DNA of 64,000 bases from JAGNRR01 sp965230665 (GTDB lineage Bacteria; Bacteroidota; Bacteroidia; Chitinophagales; Chitinophagaceae), in contig CBDDLM010000004.1 in the NCBI GenBank assembly GCA_965230665.1, positions 1,054,001-1,118,000 on the forward strand, written 5' to 3'. The number at the start of each line of letters is the position of its first letter. The first letter of the stretch is position 1. A program made the translations under genes and the position numbers. The notes under the pieces are model-generated. The model did no database searches and was not told the DNA's origin. It saw only the letters and a program-made list of their open reading frames with translations. Positions 15,686 through 22,981 of this stretch are shown here, one piece after another.

Positions 15686-16263
15686 AGTGTAATATTCTTT
15701 TCTGAAATCATTTTCTTCATATTTAATAGACCATATCGCATCCTGCCCAATACAGTATTGATGCTACTATTTGTTAAGCGAGCAATTTCTTTAAAACTCA
15801 AGTCTCCATAAATTCTCATAACGACCACTTCTCGCTGCTCGAAGGGTATTTCTCCGAGTACAGCACGAACCGTTTTATGGGCATGACTATTAATCATCTT
15901 TTCTTCTTGATTTTTATTTCCATTGTCAATCAAGTCAAAGATATCTCCTCCCTCAGGCAGCGTAACCTTAGTTTTCTTCTTGGCTTGTCTAATATGATCA
16001 ATACAAAGATTTCTTACAATACGAGCTACCCAGGGAACAAACTTTCCCTCCTCTGCATAATTTCCCTTGCGCATGGATCTTAACACTTTGATACACGCTT
16101 CTTGAAAAATATCTTCAGCTAAATACCTGTCTCGAACAAGAAGGTAAGCGGCATAATAAAGCTTGTCCTTGTGCTCATCAAGTAATTGAGCAATGACATT
16201 TTCTTTATTGAGATTGGTTAAAATTGATGGGCCAGCCTTCTGGCTGTAATCTTCATATCGCAT
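15682..16263 (-). CDS. ECF-type RNA polymerase sigma factor
   Basis: A 193-residue sigma-70 family protein of the extracytoplasmic function type. Region 2 contains AAYLLVRDRYLAEDIFQEACIKVLRSM, followed by WVARIVRNLCIDHIR. Region 4 contains EIPFEQREVVVMRIYGDLSFKEIARLTNSSINTVLGRMRYGL, a helix-turn-helix for -35 recognition. There is no adjacent anti-sigma gene; the divergent neighbour is a 34-codon membrane mini-gene. It converges on the EnvC-like gene with a 4-bp overlap of the stops. The regulon is unknown. Confidence 0.92.
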   Translation of the reverse strand: MRYEDYSQKAGPSILTNLNKENVIAQLLDEHKDKLYYAAYLLVRDRYLAEDIFQEACIKVLRSMRKGNYAEEGKFVPWVARIVRNLCIDHIRQAKKKTKVTLPEGGDIFDLIDNGNKNQEEKMINSHAHKTVRAVLGEIPFEQREVVVMRIYGDLSFKEIARLTNSSINTVLGRMRYGLLNMKKMISEKNITL

Positions 16264-16270
16264 AATCTTC

Positions 16271-16278
16271 TACTTTTG
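16271..16278 (+). promoter_or_regulatory. -7 element TACTTTTG before a mini-gene
   Basis: Exact match on the plus strand, starting 8 bp from the start of the divergent sigma factor gene and 25 nt before the ATG at 16303. It is the main evidence that the short frame that follows is transcribed. Confidence 0.45.
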
Positions 16279-16302
16279 ATAGTTCGTACGTATTGTAGAA
16301 CA

Positions 16303-16407
16303 ATGGTTAAGTTTAAAAGTAAAAGTTTCCTATATGCGTTTCTTTTAGTTGGTTTATTAGATATAGCAATACGCTATTTCTATTTTAAAGGTAAGCTGTC
16401 ATTTTAA
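16303..16407 (+). CDS. 34-residue single-helix membrane mini-protein
   Basis: ATG at 16303, TAA at 16405-16407. The product begins MVKFKSKSFLYAFLLVGLLD and ends KGKLSF: a positively charged N-terminus, one hydrophobic helix and a basic tail, the usual build of small inner-membrane proteins. It has an exact -7 element upstream and lies divergently beside the ECF sigma factor. No family is recognised. It is too short for homology to be decisive, so the call rests on promoter, start codon and the clean transmembrane pattern. Confidence 0.4.
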   Translation: MVKFKSKSFLYAFLLVGLLDIAIRYFYFKGKLSF

Positions 16408-16469
16408 ATAGCCACTAAAACTTTAGAGTTAATTGAGTGTTTTTTGATTATTTTAAGAATTAAGAAATA

Positions 16470-16715
16470 CTAGTTATTGATAACATAAAACTCAAAAGGA
16501 CGCAGTTTGTTCTCAACCAACTTGTTTTCGATAGCCTTTGTTGATGTTTGAATCTTACGCGTATACAAGTTAATAATGGCCTCAGGAGTAGTAGTTTCCT
16601 GAGAGGCATGCTCCTGTAATAACTGAATGAGTCTTTTAGCATCTTGCGCATTCTTCTTAATAATTCCCTTCTGACCTTTCTTATTAAATAATATTTCGTT
16701 CATAGCCTTTTCCAT
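16470..16715 (-). CDS. Small hypothetical helical protein
   Basis: An 81-residue soluble, Lys/Gln/Glu-rich protein (MEKAMNEILFNKKGQKGIIKK ... PFEFYVINN), predicted by eye to be mostly helical. It has no Cys, no signal peptide and no motif I recognise. It follows the heme receptor gene on the same strand by about 90 bp. That gap contains a near-perfect 26-bp palindrome (16783-16808) well placed to be its operator. Whether it belongs to the heme locus is unknown. Confidence 0.5.
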   Translation of the reverse strand: MEKAMNEILFNKKGQKGIIKKNAQDAKRLIQLLQEHASQETTTPEAIINLYTRKIQTSTKAIENKLVENKLRPFEFYVINN

Positions 16716-16782
16716 AATTAGGTGTATAGGTCTAGGAATAAAACAAAAGCTATGCCAAACTTATTAATATTTTTTACATGTC

Positions 16783-16808
16783 TGTAATGTATACATATAT
16801 ACATTACA
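16783..16808. promoter_or_regulatory. 26-bp inverted repeat, possible operator
   Basis: Two perfect 11-base arms (TGTAATGTATA and TATACATTACA) flank a 4-base centre, CATA. The repeat overlaps the stop codon of the TonB receptor and lies 68 bp upstream of the small helical protein. No T-run follows on either strand, so a repressor or regulator site is more likely than a terminator (inference). Confidence 0.4.
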
Positions 16809-19092
16809 ATTTAATTAATATTTCAAAGAATATGGATCGAGGTAACAACAAGGTTGTATTGTTTTCACCTCCATGTGGTGAGGTAGATACACCATTTGAC
16901 CCTTCATTTAGGACATTATTTTGAATATTGAATACGTTTTTTACTCCCATTTGTACTCGAATCCGCTTTGCAAAACTCTTGGTTAAAGAAATATTGGAGA
17001 TATGAAGGGCTTTACTCATAGCATAACTTCCATCAGCGAAATAAATAGGTTGGTTTTCAGTAAAGCGATAAAAGGCATTAAATCGAGTGTCAATCTTTGG
17101 AATTAAGTAAGATGCCGAGGCCAGTAATTCACTAAAGGAGCTTGCGGGCAACCCTGTACTCTGTAGAAGTAAGGTTCTAGAATAGCCCAATGAGCTTTGC
17201 AGGCTAGTGTTAGAATATTTTAAGCGTACAAATGATACGAAGTTCTCAAAGTTCTCAATATTGAAGTACTGCATTTCATTTTGAGCAGAGTTCACGGTAC
17301 TCAAAGAAATTTTATTTTGAAGCTGATTGTACATTGCGGTAGCCTCGATAAAAAGGTCACTTTTCTTCGTTAAAGTCCATTTCTTTTCTCCTGATATTTC
17401 AGCATGTATTCCTTCTTCTTGTCGTAACTCCTCATTACCGAGAATTCTATGATTATTATCGATGAACTCAAGGTACATCTCTTTAATATTAGGTGTTCGA
17501 TATCCTTGAGCAAAAGAGGCTCTATAATGCAACGTACTGCTCGGACTATATTTTATATGCAACCCATAGGACACATTTCGTTTAAAAACGGAATGAAGGT
17601 TTAGACGTACGGATGGCATAATACTGAGATTTTTGTATTCATAGTTCGCAGAAGTAAAAAAACCAAACTCGGTCATCGCTCTGTTTCCTCCTGTTGTTTC
17701 AATATCAGGGTTTAACGCATTACCACTAGTCGTACTGGGTGAAGATATCTTTGTACTTCTTGAGGTTTCATGATTAAGTTCATAACCTAAGAGAATATCT
17801 GTATGTTTTATTCTGGAAGAATTAACAGCACCTCTAAAATGATACTGATGAAAGATCGATGTATCATGATCATCGAGATCATCTGTTAACCTTCGGTTCA
17901 TAGAAACTAAGTCCTTATAATACTTATTCTTTTTACGGTCGTAGATCGAAAATGTGTTCTGACTTTTAAAATACTCTTTAGAACTTAGTTGATAGTCAAT
18001 ATTCAGTGTATTCCGAAAGCGATTTGTATGATAATATTCATCAAAAGCAAAAGCTCTAAATGGAGAAATAGATGGAACACCTCTGTTTTCTATCTCTTCA
18101 TTCAGATAGAATGAATAAAGACTTATTTTTCCCTTGGGCAAAGAATAACGATACGAAAAGTCCGCGTTGTACTGCACCTTAGGCTTCCATAGTAACCACC
18201 GTCTCAATGTATCAGATGGTGCCCAACCTGGGAAAAAATTGCGCCCTACTGATAATTTTGTATTGTGCCTTTTACGCTTCCAACCCATATCAGCTGCAAA
18301 ATTTACTCGCATCAGATTGTCCATATACGTTCTTAAACCCAGTTCAGTCTTCTTCTTCGCCTCTTTGGTAATAATATTAATCACTCCCCCTAAGGCATTA
18401 CTACCATACATAACGCTCATAGGACCCTGTACCGTCTCTATTCGTTTTACATTGTTAATATTGATCTGGTTTAAATCAATAAAGCCAGCTTCTGAACCGT
18501 TCAAAGGAACTCCATTCAATAATATTTTTACATTTTGCGCACCAATTCCGCCAATGTTATTAGAAGCACCCAGAATATTATCATTGCTAACAAATTGATT
18601 CATCTCAAACTGTAAAACATCGGTGAGGTTTACCGCGGCTCGTTTAGCAATTTCGTTCTCCGTTATGGTTTGTACTTTATAAATCGAACTACTGCCAAGC
18701 ACGGGTCTCAACCTTCCCGTAATAACGGTTCTCTTGAGTTGAGTGCTTCTTGGCTTCATCATTAACGTATAATAGTATCCATATTTCTTCCATTGAGCAC
18801 TTTCTTGGGTAAGTACTAGCGTATCCTTCTCATATCCAATCATGCTAAATGTAACACGAATAGGAAAGCTATAATTACTTAAAATAGCAATTCCGTTTTG
18901 AGCTGAACGGGCTCCACCCTTCTTATCAAATTTATCCTTGCAATAAATATTAACCCCTTCAATCGGCGTGAGGCTTACGGCATCTAGAACCTTGAGCTTT
19001 ACATCTTGGGCATAAGCTTGACCAAAGACTAATAAAACGATAAAGGTTAATAAATATATACGCTTACTTGCCACAATACCTATTCTAAGCAC
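16804..19092 (-). CDS. TonB-dependent heme receptor, HmuR-like
   Basis: About 762 residues. It has a signal peptide (YLLTFIVLLVFGQAYAQ), a carboxypeptidase-regulatory-like domain at ~30-115, a plug domain (VNLTDVLQFEMNQF, GIGAQNVKILLNGVPL, VQGPMSVMYGSNALGGVINI) and a beta-barrel ending in FFEILIKL. The barrel has YRTPNIKEMYLEF and a following NNHRILGNEEL, which resemble the YRAP...NPDL box and His of HmuR-type heme receptors. It should import heme or a related porphyrin using TonB energy. It follows the HmuY-like gene by about 40 bp. The start is uncertain: GTG at 19092 is 7 nt after a -7-like TAACTTTA, and GTG at 19074 and TTG at 19098 are alternatives. Confidence 0.85.
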   Translation of the reverse strand: MLRIGIVASKRIYLLTFIVLLVFGQAYAQDVKLKVLDAVSLTPIEGVNIYCKDKFDKKGGARSAQNGIAILSNYSFPIRVTFSMIGYEKDTLVLTQESAQWKKYGYYYTLMMKPRSTQLKRTVITGRLRPVLGSSSIYKVQTITENEIAKRAAVNLTDVLQFEMNQFVSNDNILGASNNIGGIGAQNVKILLNGVPLNGSEAGFIDLNQININNVKRIETVQGPMSVMYGSNALGGVINIITKEAKKKTELGLRTYMDNLMRVNFAADMGWKRKRHNTKLSVGRNFFPGWAPSDTLRRWLLWKPKVQYNADFSYRYSLPKGKISLYSFYLNEEIENRGVPSISPFRAFAFDEYYHTNRFRNTLNIDYQLSSKEYFKSQNTFSIYDRKKNKYYKDLVSMNRRLTDDLDDHDTSIFHQYHFRGAVNSSRIKHTDILLGYELNHETSRSTKISSPSTTSGNALNPDIETTGGNRAMTEFGFFTSANYEYKNLSIMPSVRLNLHSVFKRNVSYGLHIKYSPSSTLHYRASFAQGYRTPNIKEMYLEFIDNNHRILGNEELRQEEGIHAEISGEKKWTLTKKSDLFIEATAMYNQLQNKISLSTVNSAQNEMQYFNIENFENFVSFVRLKYSNTSLQSSLGYSRTLLLQSTGLPASSFSELLASASYLIPKIDTRFNAFYRFTENQPIYFADGSYAMSKALHISNISLTKSFAKRIRVQMGVKNVFNIQNNVLNEGSNGVSTSPHGGENNTTLLLPRSIFFEILIKL

Positions 19093-19136
19093 GAGCAATA
19101 AAGTTAGGCTAAATTGAAGGGAATTACTTCAATCGT

Positions 19137-20468
19137 CTATCTACTTATTGTCATTTTTTTCGTAGAAACACCTTCGCCATTACTTAATGTAATTAGATAA
19201 TGACCTGGTGCATATGAAGCTGTATTAAGCTGCCAAGCATTTAAACCAGCGTCTACTTTCTTATCCGCCTTAAATATAGTACGACCGTTTAATGCAGTAA
19301 TGGTAAGCGTTGCTTCAGTACTCTTTGCAGCATTGAACAAAAAGTTTACCTGATCCTGTGCAGGATTCGGATAAATACTAGCTTTGGCAAAAAGCTCATT
19401 ATCCTTTACAGATAACGGATTTTGAGCCATTGCTCTATACCGAAATTTAATATTGCCTAAAGAACCTCCTGAAAAGTCAAGGAACTGCAATTGATAAACC
19501 GTGTCATTCTGTGCTGCTACAAAATAGGTTAACGAATCGGGGATTATGTACTGGAATGTTCCCATATCGAATATTTTCCAATCATAACCTATTGTGGTAT
19601 AGGCTGATGTCTCCCATCCATTAATCCAAGCAGGTCCGCTAAACGTTGGCACAATTGACATATAGTCCGATTGAGCAGCATCTTCCTCAATATTTCTTGC
19701 TTCTGCAACCGCACGGCCTCTGTTATGTAAAACACCAGTAACTCCCCTCCATGAAGAATTTGGCCCAGCTGCTATATAAGCTGGATAGGTAATAAACTGC
19801 AGGTCCCATGAGCTGACAATAGGTTCTCGATCATAGGCCTGAGCACTATCTAAGTTGAAATACGCAAACAATCTATCTTGATAACCACTTGATTTACTGA
19901 CTGTATACGTTTGCGGCATGCCAATTGCATCGATACGTTCCACTCTTATGTACCAGTCATATGTTAATGGGTTAAGAGAATCTATTGCAAATTTATAGAA
20001 CCAACTTCCCGCTTGTACTATAAACATAGAGTCTCCTTGAATTTTATGAGTAGAAATGTTATATGTTCCCCACCCGTAATTAAATGCACTGGAATTAGGT
20101 ATTTGGTTAAACGCTCCTTGGTGCCATCCTTCCTGACCATTATACAAGCGATCTGCCGTCATAGTATCATTAAGTGTGACTGTGCCCCAATCTGAAATTG
20201 GTTTATGAATGTTAAATACTTTTACAAAATCTCCTAATCCACCTTTTTGATTCGCAAATACAGATGCACTATCCATAGCGTTCATAGAAAAAGCCAAATG
20301 CCAATTTGAGCTCGAAACCGTTTTCTGAACCCCATTTCCACTTCCTAAAGCGTAAAATATATTGTTTGCATAGCCAGACCCCATGCTCACAGAATCTATC
20401 ATCCATTGTGCGGAAAGCGTTCCAGTCATCAAAACCGTCACTACTAGAATTTGTAAAAACTTTTTCAT
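19137..20468 (-). CDS. T9SS-secreted heme-binding-like protein with two HmuY-type domains
   Basis: A 443-residue protein with a signal peptide (MKKFLQILVVTVLMTGTLSAQ), two HmuY-like units and a C-terminal sorting domain (ASIYPNPAQDQVNFLF ... STKKMTISR). Unit 1 (about 20-200) has SNWHLAFSM and a later SMFIVQAGSWFYKFAIDSL. Unit 2 (about 210-360) has SSWDLQFITYP, GVTGVLHNRGRAVAEA, GYDWKIFDM and TYFVAAQNDTVYQLQFLDF, followed by GNIKFRYRAM. These are the WDLxF and Y-Y-K strand patterns of HmuY, which captures heme outside the cell and hands it to HmuR. HmuY itself is a lipoprotein, so T9SS export is a different route to the surface. The heme ligands cannot be assigned by eye. It is first in the unit with the TonB receptor. 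Confidence 0.72.
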   Translation of the reverse strand: MKKFLQILVVTVLMTGTLSAQWMIDSVSMGSGYANNIFYALGSGNGVQKTVSSSNWHLAFSMNAMDSASVFANQKGGLGDFVKVFNIHKPISDWGTVTLNDTMTADRLYNGQEGWHQGAFNQIPNSSAFNYGWGTYNISTHKIQGDSMFIVQAGSWFYKFAIDSLNPLTYDWYIRVERIDAIGMPQTYTVSKSSGYQDRLFAYFNLDSAQAYDREPIVSSWDLQFITYPAYIAAGPNSSWRGVTGVLHNRGRAVAEARNIEEDAAQSDYMSIVPTFSGPAWINGWETSAYTTIGYDWKIFDMGTFQYIIPDSLTYFVAAQNDTVYQLQFLDFSGGSLGNIKFRYRAMAQNPLSVKDNELFAKASIYPNPAQDQVNFLFNAAKSTEATLTITALNGRTIFKADKKVDAGLNAWQLNTASYAPGHYLITLSNGEGVSTKKMTISR

Positions 20469-20576
20469 AAGTTATCGTATTTATTTTTGAAGGATAAAGT
20501 TAAAACTGCGGAAACTAGGAATAGTAATAAATAGAAACAGTCTCTAAACTTATGACAATTGGATGACAATGAAAAC

Positions 20577-21566
20577 CTAAATGAGATTATTTTGCGCCAA
20601 GTGCTCCAAGATTTGCACCGCATTTGTGGCAGCACCTTTACGAAGATTATCAGATACAACCCAGCAGTTTAAACAATTCGATTTAGAATGATCTCTTCGG
20701 ATTCTTCCTACGAATACGTCGTCCTGATTATGAGCTTGTAAGGGCATAGGGTATTCTAAATGGGAAGGATTGTCCAATACCGTAACTCCAGAAAACTCTT
20801 GTAGTAACTGAACAACATCTTTTATTTCAAAATCCTTTTCAAACTCAATATTCAAGGATTCACTATGCCCTCCCATAACTGGAATTCTAACAGCAGTAGC
20901 AGTAACTTGAACAGTATCATCTCCCAAAATTTTATTCGTTTCTTGAATCATTTTCATTTCCTCCTTGGTATAGTCATTCTCCATAAAAACATCTATTTGA
21001 GGAATCAAATTCATATCTATAGTATGCGGGTATGCTTTTTCTCCAACAGTACCTATACGTTCATCTTCCAACTGTCGTACCGCCTTAATCCCAGACCCAG
21101 TGACTGATTGATATGTAGATACAACAACACGCTTAATATTATACCTATCGTGTAATGGTTTTAAAACCATTACCATTTGGATAGTGGAACAGTTTGGATT
21201 AGCAATGATATAGTCATTAGCGCCTAATTCCTTTCCATTTATTTCAGGTACGATTAGTTTATAAGCTGGGTTCATTCTCCATGCAGATGAATTGTCGATT
21301 ACTCGTATTCCAGCTTTGGCAAATTTGGGTGCTAATTCCAAAGATGTGTTACCCCCTGCCGAAAATATGGCACAATCAGCCTGTTGATCAATAGCTGTTT
21401 GATAATTGACTATTTCCCAATCACGATTTTTATATCGAACTTTCTTACCTAAGGAACGTTCCGAAGCCACGGGAATCAATTCCGTAATAGGCAAATTTCG
21501 TTCTTCTAATACCTCAATTATTTTAGTGCCAACTAAACCTGTAGCTCCTACAACTGCTATTTTCAT
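20577..21566 (-). CDS. asd: Aspartate-semialdehyde dehydrogenase
   Basis: A 329-residue cytoplasmic enzyme that reduces aspartyl phosphate to aspartate semialdehyde with NADPH, the branch point to lysine, diaminopimelate, threonine and methionine. It starts MKIAVVGATGLVGTKIIEVL (Rossmann NADP site). The catalytic Cys is in IANPNCSTIQMV, with STYQSVTGSGIKAV, and the substrate-binding VRIPVMGGHSESLNIEF follows. The C-terminal CWVVSDNLRKGAATNAVQI is diagnostic. The promoter (21585-21592) overlaps the end of the upstream mtgA gene, so asd can be transcribed on its own. Confidence 0.95.
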   Translation of the reverse strand: MKIAVVGATGLVGTKIIEVLEERNLPITELIPVASERSLGKKVRYKNRDWEIVNYQTAIDQQADCAIFSAGGNTSLELAPKFAKAGIRVIDNSSAWRMNPAYKLIVPEINGKELGANDYIIANPNCSTIQMVMVLKPLHDRYNIKRVVVSTYQSVTGSGIKAVRQLEDERIGTVGEKAYPHTIDMNLIPQIDVFMENDYTKEEMKMIQETNKILGDDTVQVTATAVRIPVMGGHSESLNIEFEKDFEIKDVVQLLQEFSGVTVLDNPSHLEYPMPLQAHNQDDVFVGRIRRDHSKSNCLNCWVVSDNLRKGAATNAVQILEHLAQNNLI

Positions 21567-21584
21567 TGTTCAAGAATAAGAATA

Positions 21585-21592
21585 CAAAGTTA
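21585..21592 (-). promoter_or_regulatory. -7 element TAACTTTG
   Basis: Exact match on the minus strand, 19 nt before the asd ATG. It overlaps the last codons of mtgA, giving asd its own promoter inside a same-strand gene series. Confidence 0.55.
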
Positions 21593-22282
21593 ATCCGATA
21601 TCAGATCTTTTATTCCCTTGTGTTGCTCTAAAATTTTCATTTGTTTCAGAATCCATTGCTGCTTTTTTCTGAGCCTTTTCGTTTTCTTATTTGGATTCAT
21701 AACCTTAGGGTTTGGCAGTGCGGCGATGATGTAAGCTGCTTGTTGAGCAGTTAACTTATCCGGACTGGTTTTATAATAATATTGTGCAGCTTCTTTTACC
21801 CCATAAATACCAACACCCATTTCAGCAATGTTTAAATAATGCTCTAAAATTCTTTTCTTCCCCCAGATTATTTCTATTAATACGCTAGAATAAGCTTCCA
21901 AACCTTTTCGTATCCAGTCTCTACCTTGCCATAAAAAGATATTTTTGGCTGTTTGTTGTGTAATGGTACTCCCTCCCCTCAGCCGTTTTCCTTTTTCATA
22001 ATCCTTATAGGCCCCTTTTATAGCGGTAAAATCAAGCCCATAATGATCAGGGAATTTTTGATCTTCACTGGCTAAAGCAGCCAACTTTATTTGTTTACCT
22101 TGTTTTGAAAAATCAAGCGGTACATACTTTAGGTCATGTCCCCTGAGTATGTTCGAAATCATTGTGATCGTAACAGGAGGCTTTAACCAGATCAATGCAA
22201 TTGTATAAGCAAGATGTAACAAAAAAGCGATTAAAAAGAATCGCTTCAGTTTCTTCCATAATAACTTAAAAAAGCTTTTCAA
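21590..22282 (-). CDS. mtgA: Monofunctional biosynthetic peptidoglycan transglycosylase
   Basis: A 230-residue membrane-anchored GT51 enzyme that polymerises lipid II into glycan strands. A basic N-terminus and one transmembrane helix (about residues 14-35) are followed by the GT51 motifs: ALASEDQKFPDHYGLDF (catalytic Glu), RGGSTITQQTAKNIFLW, KRILEHYLNIAEMG (second Glu) and QAAYIIAALPNP. No transpeptidase domain follows, and the length fits MtgA. It starts 2 bp after the upstream outer-membrane protein gene, so the pair is cotranscribed. Confidence 0.95.
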   Translation of the reverse strand: MKSFFKLLWKKLKRFFLIAFLLHLAYTIALIWLKPPVTITMISNILRGHDLKYVPLDFSKQGKQIKLAALASEDQKFPDHYGLDFTAIKGAYKDYEKGKRLRGGSTITQQTAKNIFLWQGRDWIRKGLEAYSSVLIEIIWGKKRILEHYLNIAEMGVGIYGVKEAAQYYYKTSPDKLTAQQAAYIIAALPNPKVMNPNKKTKRLRKKQQWILKQMKILEQHKGIKDLISD

Positions 22283-22284
22283 TG

Positions 22285-22875
22285 CTAGAATCTGTAGCCC
22301 ATTGACATGGTAAACATGAACATCACATTAGGCTCCTCGTTGCGAAATAAATTATTATTCGTAGGCGTATTTTTAAAATCATTTAGATAATTAATCCCAA
22401 GTCCCATTTCACCACCGATATAAATATTCTTTTGTATCGTTATATTCAAAGAGTTGTTTAACATAAAACCGAATTGCATGAGCGGATTGTCAACCTCTTC
22501 AGTAAACCAGAAGTTATTCAGACTATCGAAACGTTGTACCGAAGTAGTACCAGATGATCTGGTAAGCAACAAGGTTGGCCCTACAGCGTATTTTACCGGA
22601 CGCTTATGTCCGCCTGGGTAAAACTTAAACCCCAAACCTGTTTGAAACATGTTCGATGACAATCCGAAGTTAACAGGAAGCTTTACACCAATGTAATCAT
22701 TCACAAAACGTTCGTAAGCAACTCCTACTCCAAAATCACTAAATTGGGGAGAAGCATATCCAACAAATGGACTTACCGTTACCAGGTTATCGCCATAGGT
22801 GCGATTTACTTTTTTTTGTCCTTGAACGCTTACGCAAAAGAGACAAGCAACAATAAGGGAAATATAGTTCTTCAT
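22285..22875 (-). CDS. Outer-membrane beta-barrel-like protein
   Basis: A 196-residue protein with a signal peptide (MKNYISLIVACLFCVSVQGQ) and a body of short amphipathic strands with glycines and aromatics at the turns, such as GVGVAYERFV, LGFKFYPGG, NIYIGGEMGLGINYL, and a terminal FTMSMGYRF ending in Phe, as expected for barrel proteins inserted by BamA. The function is not recognised. It is the first gene of a unit with mtgA and has an exact -7 element 6 nt before its ATG. Confidence 0.65.
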   Translation of the reverse strand: MKNYISLIVACLFCVSVQGQKKVNRTYGDNLVTVSPFVGYASPQFSDFGVGVAYERFVNDYIGVKLPVNFGLSSNMFQTGLGFKFYPGGHKRPVKYAVGPTLLLTRSSGTTSVQRFDSLNNFWFTEEVDNPLMQFGFMLNNSLNITIQKNIYIGGEMGLGINYLNDFKNTPTNNNLFRNEEPNVMFMFTMSMGYRF

Positions 22876-22880
22876 AATAT

Positions 22881-22888
22881 CAAAGATA
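22881..22888 (-). promoter_or_regulatory. -7 element TATCTTTG
   Basis: Exact match on the minus strand, 6 nt before the ATG at 22875. It predicts a leaderless transcript for the barrel protein/mtgA unit. Confidence 0.6.
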
Positions 22889-22981
22889 ACGTAAGCGATT
22901 AAGTGATTCGTTAAAAATAAAGTGTTAAAAAAAACTTAGGCACGCATTTTCGCAAGGACTATCTTTTATCATTGTAGTCAA

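Noticed and set aside
16783..16808. Palindrome read as a rho-independent terminator
   Set aside because: The arms are AT-rich and no T-run follows on either strand. A regulator site explains it better.
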